From contig DATKHY010000003.1 of the NCBI GenBank assembly GCA_035544215.1, forward strand, positions 62,001 to 126,000: a stretch of 64,000 nt of DNA. Direction: 5' to 3'. The translations under genes were made by a program, and so were the position numbers. The notes beneath the pieces are model-generated. The model made no database searches, was not told where the DNA came from, and saw nothing but the letters and a program-made list of their open reading frames with translations. Source of the stretch: Candidatus Binatia bacterium. Lineage in GTDB: Bacteria; Vulcanimicrobiota; Vulcanimicrobiia; Vulcanimicrobiales; Vulcanimicrobiaceae. Shown here one piece after another: positions 41,486 through 50,312 of this stretch. How positions within the stretch are numbered: the stretch's first letter is position 1; every line of letters starts with the position of its first letter.

Positions 41486-42604
41486 GTGAAACCTTCGGAA
41501 AATCTCGCCCTTGAGGCTTCACTTCCCCGCGGCGCGTACTGGGACGCGGAGTTCTACGCCCGCGAGCAGCGGGCGATCTTTTGGGATCAGTGGTTTTACG
41601 CGGGCCGCGCTGAAGGGTTGGCCGACGACGGCGCTTACCGCGTTCTCGACGTGGCGGGCGAAAGCGTTATCTTGATCCGCGACGCCGGAACCTTGAGGGC
41701 CCACGTGAATCTCTGCCGTCATCGCGGGAGCCGGCTTCTGTGCGGCGACGGAATCGTGCGCGGTTCGATTCGCTGCCCGTATCACTCATGGGCCTACGCG
41801 CTGGACGGCAGGCTCGTTGCGTCGCCCTTCGTCGCTGCGGAGGACGTGCCGCCCGAGGCGCAACGCCTGTATCGCGTCGGCGTGGGCGAATGGGGCGGCT
41901 TCGTCTTCGTCCATCTCTCACCGGAAAAGGCGGAGCGCGCCGGCGCGACGCTCGCTGTGCAGCTCGGCGCGATTCCGCAGCGCCTGTCGCGCTATCCGCT
42001 TTCGGATCTGCAGATCGCGCGCTCTTTACGGTACGACGTCGCCGCGAACTGGAAGGTGCTGCTCGAGAATTACAACGAGTGCTATCACTGCGCCGGCGTG
42101 CATCCCGAGCTCTGCCGCGTCGTTCCGGAGTTCAAGCGGCACGGGGGCGCGAGGCTCGATTGGGATCACGGGATCCCGCACCGCGACGGCGCATGGACGT
42201 TCACCGCGAGCGGCGCGAGCGATCGCGCGGCGTTCGCGACGCTGAGCGTCGAGGAGAAGCAGCGCCACAAGGGCGAGCTGATCTATCCGAACTTCATGCT
42301 CAGTCTCTCGGCCGATCACGTCGCGGCGTTTTCGGTCTGGCCGCGCAGCCCCGCAGAGACGACGGTCGTGTGCGACTTGCTCTTCCACCCGAGTGAGATC
42401 GCGAAGTCGCGCTTCGATCCGACCGATGTGGCCGAGTTTTGGGACCTCGTCAACACGCAGGACTGGAAGGTCTGTGAAGGCGTGCAGGCCGGCATGCGAT
42501 CGCAACGCTTCGAGTTCGGTTACTACGCGCCGATGGAGGACGCGAGCCTCGACATCCGCCGCTACATTAACTCCCTCTGTCATCCCGAGCTTGTCGAAGG
42601 ATGA
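41486..42604 (+). CDS. Second Rieske [2Fe-2S] oxygenase, alpha subunit type
   Basis: The 372-residue protein starts at GTG 41486 (VKPSENLALEASLPRGAYWD); TTG 41471 is an alternative. It has VNLCRHRGSRLLCGDG, IRCPYHSWAYALDG and the iron site LLENYNECYHCAGVHPELC. It is a paralogue of the divergent Rieske protein and GbcA-like. Its last residues (SLCHPELVEG) and stop are encoded by a dispersed repeat, so the natural C-terminus may differ. It overlaps the sarcosine oxidase gene as ATGA. Confidence 0.87.
   Translation: MKPSENLALEASLPRGAYWDAEFYAREQRAIFWDQWFYAGRAEGLADDGAYRVLDVAGESVILIRDAGTLRAHVNLCRHRGSRLLCGDGIVRGSIRCPYHSWAYALDGRLVASPFVAAEDVPPEAQRLYRVGVGEWGGFVFVHLSPEKAERAGATLAVQLGAIPQRLSRYPLSDLQIARSLRYDVAANWKVLLENYNECYHCAGVHPELCRVVPEFKRHGGARLDWDHGIPHRDGAWTFTASGASDRAAFATLSVEEKQRHKGELIYPNFMLSLSADHVAAFSVWPRSPAETTVVCDLLFHPSEIAKSRFDPTDVAEFWDLVNTQDWKVCEGVQAGMRSQRFEFGYYAPMEDASLDIRRYINSLCHPELVEG
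42579..42603 (+). repeat. Dispersed repeat forming a gene junction
   Basis: GTCATCCCGAGCTTGTCGAAGG ends with the ATGA that stops the Rieske gene and starts the sarcosine-oxidase-like gene. The repeat therefore codes the last Rieske residues and supplies the sequence just upstream of the next start. Confidence 0.75.
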
Positions 42605-43791
42605 CCAAAGAATACGACGTGATCGTGCTCGGCCTGGGCGGCATCGGCAGCGGCGCGGCCTATTGGCTGGCGAAGCGCGGCGCGCGCGTGTTGGGAATCG
42701 AGCAGTTCGAACTCGGCCACGCGCGCGGCGAGTCGCACGACCATTCGCGGATCATTCGCTACTCGTATTTTTCGCCCACGTACGTGCGGCTCGCAAAGGA
42801 GGCGTACGCCGCGTGGGACGAGCTGGAGCGCGATAGCGGCGAGCGGGTCGTCTTCAAAACGGGAGGCCTCGATGTCCGTCCGCGCTGCGGCGCGATTCCG
42901 CTCGAGCCGTACGCGGAGTCGATGCGTTCGTGCGGCGTGCCGTTCGAGCGGCTCGACGCCGCGGAGATTCGCCGGCGCTGGCCCGCGTGGCGCATCGACG
43001 ACGAGATTCACGGGCTCTTCCAGCCGGATGGCGGTCTGGTGGCGGCGCTGCGCGCGACCGCCGCGCATCAGCGCATGGCGCGCGCACACGGCGCCGTTCT
43101 GCTCGACCGTGCTCCCGTATCGCGGGTGGATGCGGCGGACGGCGAGGTCACGGTCGAGGCCGGCGGCGAGCGCTATCGGGCCGGACGTCTCGTCATCGCC
43201 GCGGGGCCATGGACCGCGAACGCGCTCGCGCATTTCGGCATGCGCGTCCCGCTGGAGGTGACGAAGGAGCAGGTCATCTATTTCGAGTCGCGCGATCTCG
43301 AAAGCTTTGCGTTCGGAAGATTTCCCGTTTGGATTTGGATGGACGATCCGGCGTACTACGGCTTTCCGGTCTTTGGCGAAGCCGGCGCGGTCAAGATCAC
43401 GCAGGATGCCGGCGGCAAACCGGTTGACGCGGACACGCGCGGGTTCGAGGAGGATCCGGAGATCACCGCGCGCGTCACGGCATTCCTCGAGCGCTATCTC
43501 CCCGGCGCGCTCGGCCCGGCGCGGCTCGTCAAGACGTGCCTCTACACGTTGCCGCCGGACCGGGATTTCATCGTCGACACGCTCCCCGCGCATCCCAACG
43601 TCAGCGTCGCAGTGGGCGCCGGCCACGGATTTAAGTTCGCGAGCGTCATCGGCCGCATCCTGAGCGAGTTCGCGCTCGAGGGCCACAGCGGCACCCTCGG
43701 CGTCGCGGTGACCTCGGACAGTGGCACTACCTTCAAAATCGACCGCCCGATCCTGCAGATGGAATCACCACCGAAGACGTATATGGTGTAA
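42601..43791 (+). CDS. Sarcosine oxidase/N-methyltryptophan oxidase-like FAD enzyme
   Basis: The 396-residue protein has the FAD motif VIVLGLGGIGSGAAYWLAKR and the MSOX-type Cys (LVKTCLYTLPPDRDFIVDT), where the equivalent Cys of monomeric sarcosine oxidase binds FAD covalently. GAGHGFKFASVIG completes the C-terminal FAD region. It removes methyl groups from N-methyl amino acids or related amines, yielding formaldehyde and peroxide. Coupling to the Rieske gene suggests a pathway in which the oxygenase demethylates a quaternary or tertiary amine and this enzyme the secondary amine. Confidence 0.87.
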   Translation: MTKEYDVIVLGLGGIGSGAAYWLAKRGARVLGIEQFELGHARGESHDHSRIIRYSYFSPTYVRLAKEAYAAWDELERDSGERVVFKTGGLDVRPRCGAIPLEPYAESMRSCGVPFERLDAAEIRRRWPAWRIDDEIHGLFQPDGGLVAALRATAAHQRMARAHGAVLLDRAPVSRVDAADGEVTVEAGGERYRAGRLVIAAGPWTANALAHFGMRVPLEVTKEQVIYFESRDLESFAFGRFPVWIWMDDPAYYGFPVFGEAGAVKITQDAGGKPVDADTRGFEEDPEITARVTAFLERYLPGALGPARLVKTCLYTLPPDRDFIVDTLPAHPNVSVAVGAGHGFKFASVIGRILSEFALEGHSGTLGVAVTSDSGTTFKIDRPILQMESPPKTYMV

Positions 43792-43802
43792 AGGCGCGGA
43801 CC

Positions 43803-43831
43803 TTTCGCCGACACCACTCGGATGCTAAGAT
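43803..43831 (+). promoter_or_regulatory. Sigma-70-like promoter of the 43.8-kb gene
   Basis: TTTCGC (43803-43808), a 17-bp spacer and TAAGAT (43826-43831) precede GTG 43844 by twelve bases, predicting an mRNA with a leader of only about five bases. Confidence 0.45.
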
Positions 43832-43843
43832 ACATGCATTGCT

Positions 43844-45601
43844 GTGACGAGTAATCCGGCATCCTCGGGCGCGAACGGCGCGCGCGCGATACTCGGTAAG
43901 CTTGACCGTATGGCCATTGTCATTTCGGCGGCGGTTCCAATTCAAGTGCGCCGTTCGCGAGCGCCGGAGACGGTCCCCATCACGATCCCCGCAGTCGACT
44001 TCGATGATCGGTGGGTTCAAATACCGTCGGTGGGGCGCGATGAGTCCGAAGTGGCCGTATCCCGGCGGTTTCCTCTGCATCCATCAGTTGCCGTGTCGGC
44101 GAAAAGACCACTTCCCGACGCATGGATACACCGGACCGTGCAGCGGGCTCCGGGTGTCACCGTGAGCGACGAGGCCGACACCGAAGACATGCTCTACACG
44201 ATCTACTCCACCAATGTCTCGATACTGGGCGCCCGCCAAACCGATCAGCTGATCACGATTCTCCTTCAGGAGTACGACGCTGCGAGCTTTACCAGCACCG
44301 AAACGGACGATGAGCTCGGTACGATGCGGCTGCGAATCTTTGCGATCATCAAGGCCGTCAATCCCGCGCGAAACGAAGACTTTTACATAGAGTTCAGTCC
44401 TATAGCAGCCGTCACGGCGATTATCACGTCGGCAAATGAGGGCTTCTTGGGGAGGGAAGAGCTGCTTCGGGTTTATGAGACTCTCGACACCGCGAGGATA
44501 ACGGTGCCCAATGGCCTGTTCCCGAACGCCGCAAGTCTCTTGGCCAGCACGTTCTCCGAGCGCTTCTTGCAGAGCTATCACTATTTGACCCCTGCCCAGA
44601 TACGAGATCTGGGTAGGATCCTTGAGGATTCGGCGAACACGAAAAGAAGGGCGGCCGTGGCCGAGCGGATCAGGACGTATAAGATCGGCACGCTGGCGCG
44701 AACGAAGTTCGAAGCTATAACCGACTGGGGCACCAGGTATTTTCTCGGCACGATAATGCGCAGCTCGCCTGAGGATGCCGTCGCGATCACGCAGCCCACT
44801 AATCGGTCTGCAGAGACGACCGACGCATATTACGCGTTCTTCCAGCGGCTGCTTGCGCCGGGCGTCGACTTCGACGAAGCTGGCCAGGGTACAATGGACG
44901 CGACTAATTCGGATCGCGGGAATCTCAGGGCGTTCGTCCGCGACAAGCTTCCTGAAGACAGCTGCGCGTTAACGAGCCCTCACTCGATCGGTATCATCGC
45001 GCCGGGGCGCCGATTGCAGCTCGTATTCGGCGAGGACGATGCGCGAGTGAGACGCGAGAAGCGGTTCCTAAGCGCATGCGCGTGGAACGTCCTCTCGCTC
45101 TCTCTCATCGCAATGCAGGAGACCCTGCTGGCCTGGTATCACCGAGGAATCGGCGAGAGAAATCTGCCCACCGCGCGGCTCGTGCGAATGGCCGAATCGG
45201 CGATTCGGGATTTTGCGGACTACTATGACGTCGCCTTTTTCAAGTCATCTGCAAGCGCTTTCTTTCGCGACGCTTACGAACGCTTGCAAAAGGTAAACGG
45301 CCTAGACCATGAATACGCGATGTTGCGCGAGCGTCTATCGCTGGTCCTCGCAAGAAACAACGGCGAAGAGGTCATCGGCGTCCGCCGAACGCTGTGGGTC
45401 TCGTGGCTTGGAGTGGGGCTTGCGTTGATCGTTGCGATCGTGTCCTCGACGCTAGCGATACATTCGGGGACGTCCGCGGATCGGTATTTTAGGTCGATAC
45501 AGGCCGCCCTGAGCCCGCGAGTTGTAACGGCTCGGGCCAAGGCACAGGCGCGGCCCCAGGTTGCCGCGCAGGGGCCGCGGGTGGCAGTGCCCTATCCGTA
45601 G
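43844..45601 (+). CDS. Membrane-anchored protein of unknown function
   Basis: The 585-residue protein (GTG start) is mostly soluble. It has helical segments, then a long helix (ERLQKVNGLDHEYAMLRERL), one strong membrane helix near residues 527-550 (WVSWLGVGLALIVAIVSSTL), and a short Ala/Pro/Gln-rich basic tail. A long helix leading into a C-terminal membrane segment recalls CorA-type architecture, but the GMN motif is absent, so this is only a suggestion. The DNA looks less GC-biased at third positions than its neighbours, suggesting transfer. Confidence 0.65.
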   Translation: MTSNPASSGANGARAILGKLDRMAIVISAAVPIQVRRSRAPETVPITIPAVDFDDRWVQIPSVGRDESEVAVSRRFPLHPSVAVSAKRPLPDAWIHRTVQRAPGVTVSDEADTEDMLYTIYSTNVSILGARQTDQLITILLQEYDAASFTSTETDDELGTMRLRIFAIIKAVNPARNEDFYIEFSPIAAVTAIITSANEGFLGREELLRVYETLDTARITVPNGLFPNAASLLASTFSERFLQSYHYLTPAQIRDLGRILEDSANTKRRAAVAERIRTYKIGTLARTKFEAITDWGTRYFLGTIMRSSPEDAVAITQPTNRSAETTDAYYAFFQRLLAPGVDFDEAGQGTMDATNSDRGNLRAFVRDKLPEDSCALTSPHSIGIIAPGRRLQLVFGEDDARVRREKRFLSACAWNVLSLSLIAMQETLLAWYHRGIGERNLPTARLVRMAESAIRDFADYYDVAFFKSSASAFFRDAYERLQKVNGLDHEYAMLRERLSLVLARNNGEEVIGVRRTLWVSWLGVGLALIVAIVSSTLAIHSGTSADRYFRSIQAALSPRVVTARAKAQARPQVAAQGPRVAVPYP

Positions 45602-45666
45602 CGGCACGTCACAGTGCGGGAAATCCGCGCGTTTTGAGCACTAGCGTCGTTGAGAGGAGATATTCG

Positions 45667-46293
45667 ATGAAGTCACGCCTGCTTGCCGCCCTCGCGGTGG
45701 GCCTTTTTGCGTCGGTCGCGATCGCGCGTGCAGACGAACAGGCGACGTATTACGGTCAGCTGTCGGCCACCGAGAAGCAGTTTGTGACCTCGGTCACACG
45801 CGACCTCATGGCGCGCTATCCGCACGTCGCCGATGCGGAGAAGGCCGGATACGTACGCTATACGAGCCCCGACGACACGGGAGCCATCAGCTACGCCGAC
45901 CAGCAGTGGAACGCGGATCCCACGCATCCGAGCCAGCTCTGGTACGACAAGAACGGCAATCTCATGGGCGCCGACTTTTCCGTTCCGCGCCCGAACGGTG
46001 AGGCCCGTCCGCAGCTCTGGGGCATCAACCCCGGGCGTTGGTACGAGTTCAACGGTCACGTCCATTACGTGATCAAGGACCCGAGCACGGGCAAGTTGGT
46101 GTACGACCAGTGGATCTGGAACAATGACTTCCAAGGCGCCGGGGGCAGCCTCGCGAAGCCGTCGGCCGACACGGTCGTCAAGCTCGGCCGCGTCCCGAGC
46201 GCCAACTACATTTCAACGATCTTCGAGTTTCCGACGCAGTGGGATTTGATCGTTTGGGTGACGCCGCACGGCGACGATCCGTTCCACTGGTAA
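45667..46293 (+). CDS. Secreted protein of unknown function
   Basis: GAGGAGA lies before the ATG. The 208-residue protein has signal peptide MKSRLLAALAVGLFASVAIA, then a mature domain with Tyr, Trp and Asp-rich loops (WGINPGRWYEFNGHVHYVIK, and FPTQWDLIVWVTPHGDDPFHW at the end). It resembles small periplasmic proteins but I do not recognise the family. Its 3' end overlaps the proposed start of the amidohydrolase gene. Confidence 0.68.
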   Translation: MKSRLLAALAVGLFASVAIARADEQATYYGQLSATEKQFVTSVTRDLMARYPHVADAEKAGYVRYTSPDDTGAISYADQQWNADPTHPSQLWYDKNGNLMGADFSVPRPNGEARPQLWGINPGRWYEFNGHVHYVIKDPSTGKLVYDQWIWNNDFQGAGGSLAKPSADTVVKLGRVPSANYISTIFEFPTQWDLIVWVTPHGDDPFHW

Positions 46294-47851
46294 CGGCGGC
46301 GCCGATCTAATCGTCGTCGGCGCCACGGTTCACACGCTCGACGAGAAATCCTCGCCGCAAGCGATCGCGATTCGCGGCGACCGTTTCGCTCTTGTCGGTT
46401 CGACGGCAGAGGCGTTGGCGCTGCGCGGGCCGGAAACGGAGATTCTCGACGCCGCGGGACTCGCCGTGCTCCCGGGCGTCGTCGACGCGCACCTGCACCT
46501 GACGCGTCTGGGACTGGATCTTTTGCGCCTCCAGCTCGAGCATCTCGACTCGTATGAAGAGCTCGTCGCAAAGGTCGCGGCGTTCGCGCACGCGTCTACG
46601 GATGCGTGGATTCTCGGCGGCGGCTGGGATCAGAATCTCTGGTCGCCGCGCGCGTTCCCGACGCACCAAGCGTTAAGCGCCGCCATCGGGGACCGCCCGG
46701 TCGCGCTCTGGCGCGTGGACCGTCATGCCGTGCTCGTCAACGCGCGCGCGTTGGCGATCGCGGGCGTCGATCGGTCCACCCCCGATCCCGCCGGCGGCCG
46801 CATCCTGCGCGACGCAGACGGCGATCCGACCGGGGTGTTCGTCGACGCCGCTGCGGCGCTCATCCAGGCCAAGATCCCGCCGCCGGCACATGGCACGCTC
46901 GTCCGCGCGACGCGCGCGGCGATTCGCGAGTGCAATCGGTGGGGCGTCACGGCCGTCGCCGAACCGGGAATCAACGATGCGGCGCTCGCGGCGCATCAGG
47001 ATTTGATAGAGCGCGGCGAGTACACGATTCGGAACCATGCGATGCTCGGCGACGAGCCGGCGCTTGTCGACGCGCGTCTGCGCGGCGGCATCGTGGACGG
47101 CGCGCACGGGGGCCGATTGTGGGTGCGCGCGGTCAAGATGTATGCGGACGGGGCGCTCGGCTCGCGCGGTGCGGCGCTGCTTGCGCCGTACTCCGACGAT
47201 CCGGCGACCAGCGGGTTTATCCTCACGTCGCAGGCGCACGTCGAAGACGTGACGCGACGCGCGCTACGGGCGGGATTTCAAGTCTGCACGCACGCGATCG
47301 GCGATCGCGCCAACCGCATGGTGCTCGACGCCTATGAGAGCGTGCTGCGCAACGTTCGCGTCGACGATCCGCGGCTGCGCATCGAACACGCGCAGGTTCT
47401 CAGCCCATCCGACATTCCGCGATTCGCGCGGCTCGGCGTCATCGCGTCCGTACAGGCCGCGCAGCAGATCAGCGACACGGCATGGGCGGAAGAGCGGCTC
47501 GGGCCCGAACGCATGACGGGAGCGTACGCGTGGCGCTGGCTGCTCGATGCAGGAACGGCCCTGGCGAACGGCACCGACGCACCGGTCGAGCCGGTGAACC
47601 CGGCGCGCACGTTCCACGCCGCGATCTCGCGCGCGGACGGACAGAGTATGACGCGAAGCGAGGCGCTGGAATCGATCACGATCGAGGCGGCGCGCGCGAA
47701 CTTTCAGGACGGCGTCATCGGGTCGATCGCGCCGGGTAAGTACGCGGACTTCGTCATCTTGGACCGCGACTGGATGAGCGCGCCCTTCGACGAGCTCTTG
47801 CCGACTAAGGTTCTCGCCACGTACTTCGGCGGCCGCCGCGTCTACGGCTAA
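46274..47851 (+). CDS. Amidohydrolase family 3 protein (YtcJ-like)
   Basis: The protein is an Amidohydro_3 enzyme of about 525 residues. VVDAHLHLTRLGLD gives the first metal His pair, ILGGGWDQNLWSPRAFPT and KMYADGALGSRGAAL are family blocks, HAIGDRANR and RIEHAQVLSPSDI carry later His ligands, and NGTDAPVEPVNP the Asp. The usual N-terminus (ADLIVVGATVHTLDEKSSPQ) is encoded, but no ATG, GTG or TTG precedes it in frame. The first standard codon is TTG 46415. ACG 46274 or ATC 46277 may serve, or the gene is read by coupling to the secreted-protein gene. Substrate unknown. Confidence 0.8.
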   Translation, partial: TIRSTGNGGADLIVVGATVHTLDEKSSPQAIAIRGDRFALVGSTAEALALRGPETEILDAAGLAVLPGVVDAHLHLTRLGLDLLRLQLEHLDSYEELVAKVAAFAHASTDAWILGGGWDQNLWSPRAFPTHQALSAAIGDRPVALWRVDRHAVLVNARALAIAGVDRSTPDPAGGRILRDADGDPTGVFVDAAAALIQAKIPPPAHGTLVRATRAAIRECNRWGVTAVAEPGINDAALAAHQDLIERGEYTIRNHAMLGDEPALVDARLRGGIVDGAHGGRLWVRAVKMYADGALGSRGAALLAPYSDDPATSGFILTSQAHVEDVTRRALRAGFQVCTHAIGDRANRMVLDAYESVLRNVRVDDPRLRIEHAQVLSPSDIPRFARLGVIASVQAAQQISDTAWAEERLGPERMTGAYAWRWLLDAGTALANGTDAPVEPVNPARTFHAAISRADGQSMTRSEALESITIEAARANFQDGVIGSIAPGKYADFVILDRDWMSAPFDELLPTKVLATYFGGRRVYG

Positions 47852-47852
47852 T

Positions 47853-50300
47853 TCAGAGATCGAGGGCCGCGGCGATCGCGGTGTCTTCGTCCCACTGCGC
47901 GCCGAGCGCCATGCTATCCGAAAGCCGCTCGCCCAGACGGTCGGTCAAAGCGGCGAGGATCCGTTCGTATTCCTGTCGTTCGGTGTACTCGCGCGCCGCT
48001 CCGAGTGTCGCCAGCCTTGCGTCCACGAATCCGAGCAGCATCGCCGCGCGTTCGCGCGCGTCGTGACGTCTGGGAGAGGAGGGCTGCAATACCCCGACGG
48101 CCGCGAAGTGCTGCAGGATGAAAGCCGTGAGCACCGTCGCCTTGACGTCGCGCGCGGAGGCGAGCGCCAGCGACGCATGGACCTTCGCGTCGTCGAAACA
48201 GTCGAGCGCCACGAGATAGGCGGCCATGTTGCTCAGGTCGTTGGCCGCCGAGCGGCGATTATGCGTTGCCTCGTGGCCGATTCGCGCCTCTTCGGCGCGC
48301 TGCAGCGCCGCTGCAGCGTCGCCAGCTGCGAACTCGACCTCGGCGAGGTGTCCCGCGATCGACGCCGCCGGGCGCTCGAGTCCGAGCGGCATGTAATGCG
48401 CGAGCGCCTCGGCGTAGAACGAGCGCGCGCCCTCGATGTCGCCGCGCCGGCTCCGCGCGGTTCCGATGTCGCCGAGCAGCAAGGCCTCGAGTCCGCGATT
48501 GTCGAGGCGGCGCGCGGTCGCCAGCGCCTCGGTGAGCAAAACCTCGCCCTCATCCCCGCGCCCCAGCGCGCTCAGCGCGCTGCCCGCCGCCTCACGCGCT
48601 CGCGCGATCTGCAGCTCGTCGAGCTCGTCGGCATGCTTGAGCGCCTGTTCCGCGGCGGCAAGGGATGTTTTGTATTCTCCGAGTGCGCCGCACAGGCGGG
48701 CCTCCGCGATGTGCAGCTCGGCAACGACGGCGGGAGGTGTCTTGTTGTCGACCGAGTGCAGCGCCGAGCGAACCCATCGCCGGCCCTCCACGGGCGACAG
48801 CGAGTACCAGACGCGCGCGAGCGCGGCGGCGAGCCGGCGCCCCGTCAGTAAATCGTGCCGTTCGGCGAGCGACCACCCCAGCGCGACGCGAAAGTTGTCC
48901 AGGTCGGTCGCGGCGTCCTGAAACCAAATGCGCTCGTTAGCGGCGTACCAATCGCGATCCAGTCGGTCCGCGACGGATAGAAACGTCAGCGCGTGCCGCC
49001 GTGCGAGCATCTCGCTCTCCCCGCGTTCGCCGGCGCGCTCGAGCGCGTACTGCCGAGTAACTTCGAGCATGTGGTAACGCGCGTCGCCGTGCGAGAAGTC
49101 GGTCGATACGAGCGATTGAGAGATCAAGGCGCCGAGCAGTTCTAAGATATCTCCTAATACGAGTGTATCGTCGGCGCATACGCCGGTCGCGGTCTCGAGC
49201 GTGAAGCCGCCGGCGAACACGGACAGGCGATCGAACAAAAGGCGCGCCTGCGACGAGAGGAGGGAGTAGCTCCAGTTTATGACCGCGCGCATGGTTTGAT
49301 GGCGCGGGAGCGCGCTGTCCGCGGTGCCGGTCAAGAGATCGAAGACGCGATCGAGCCTGTCCGCGATCTGCCACGGCGACAAGACGGTCGCGCGCGCCGC
49401 GGCAAGCTCCAGCGCCAGGGGGAGACCCTCGAGGCTGCGGCAGATATTGACGACGGGTACAACGTTCCGCTCCGTCACGGCGAATTGCGCGTCGGCGGCT
49501 TGCACGCGATCTGCGAACAGCGCGACGGCCCCGTACGACAGGGCCTCTTGCGGCGACACGGTTGCACGTTCGGGAACCGAAAGCGGGGGGATGCGATACA
49601 CGCGCTCGCCCGAGATTGTGAGCGGCTGCCGGCTCGTGATGAGCAGGCTGATGCCGGGGCAGTCGCGCAGCAGCGATCCGATCGTACGGCGCGCCTGTGC
49701 GATGACGTGCTCGCAGTTGTCGAAAATTACGAGGAGCTGCTTCTCGGCGAGATATGCGAGCAGGGTCGTGAGCAGCGGTCGCTGCGACGACTCCTGCACG
49801 CGCAGCACCGCGGCGAGCGCGTTCACGACCAGCGATTCGTCGTTCAACGGCGCGAGTTCGACGAAGCACGCGCCGTCGCCGAATTGATCGAGCAGCTTGG
49901 TCGCCACCGCGATTGCCGTGCGGGTCTTTCCTGCGCCGCCGGTTCCGACAAGGCTAACCAGCGGCGACGCCGCGACGAGCTGCGCGATCTCTTCCACTAC
50001 CTCGTCGCGGCCGACGAAAGACGTCAACTGGCGCGGCAGGTTGTGAGGCGGCGCGACGTACTCGAGCGAGCGCGAGCCGCGCACGCGGCGCGCCGAGAGC
50101 TCCAGCGCAGCACGCGCATCGTCCTGGAGAGCGAGAGCGTCGGCGAGGCGCTCGAGCGTCTTGCGGTATGGAACCTTGCGGTAACCGCGCTCGAGCGCGC
50201 TGACGGCCTGGACGCTGATCAAAGCGCGCTCGGCGAGCATCTGCTGCGAGAGGCCCGCGCGCAGCCGAAGCTGCTTCAGGAGGGCGGCGAACTCGAGCGT
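47853..50300 (-). CDS. XRE-type HTH regulator with NB-ARC-like ATPase and TPR-like tail
   Basis: The roughly 815-residue protein has an N-terminal XRE helix-turn-helix (FAALLKQLRLRAGLSQQ, then ISVQAVSALERGYRK). A STAND-type ATPase follows (Walker A LVGTGGAGKTRTAIAV, Walker B LLVIFDNCEH, ITSRQP and GLPLALELAAA motifs), then helical repeats resembling TPRs. It is a signal-responsive transcription regulator. The HTH starts upstream of the first ATG (50240), and the frame opens directly after the in-frame TAA of the lipoprotein gene. ACG 50300 is a candidate start. The ligand is unknown. Confidence 0.8.
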   Translation of the reverse strand, partial: TLEFAALLKQLRLRAGLSQQMLAERALISVQAVSALERGYRKVPYRKTLERLADALALQDDARAALELSARRVRGSRSLEYVAPPHNLPRQLTSFVGRDEVVEEIAQLVAASPLVSLVGTGGAGKTRTAIAVATKLLDQFGDGACFVELAPLNDESLVVNALAAVLRVQESSQRPLLTTLLAYLAEKQLLVIFDNCEHVIAQARRTIGSLLRDCPGISLLITSRQPLTISGERVYRIPPLSVPERATVSPQEALSYGAVALFADRVQAADAQFAVTERNVVPVVNICRSLEGLPLALELAAARATVLSPWQIADRLDRVFDLLTGTADSALPRHQTMRAVINWSYSLLSSQARLLFDRLSVFAGGFTLETATGVCADDTLVLGDILELLGALISQSLVSTDFSHGDARYHMLEVTRQYALERAGERGESEMLARRHALTFLSVADRLDRDWYAANERIWFQDAATDLDNFRVALGWSLAERHDLLTGRRLAAALARVWYSLSPVEGRRWVRSALHSVDNKTPPAVVAELHIAEARLCGALGEYKTSLAAAEQALKHADELDELQIARAREAAGSALSALGRGDEGEVLLTEALATARRLDNRGLEALLLGDIGTARSRRGDIEGARSFYAEALAHYMPLGLERPAASIAGHLAEVEFAAGDAAAALQRAEEARIGHEATHNRRSAANDLSNMAAYLVALDCFDDAKVHASLALASARDVKATVLTAFILQHFAAVGVLQPSSPRRHDARERAAMLLGFVDARLATLGAAREYTERQEYERILAALTDRLGERLSDSMALGAQWDEDTAIAAALDL

Positions 50301-50312
50301 TGGCTTCGCGCC

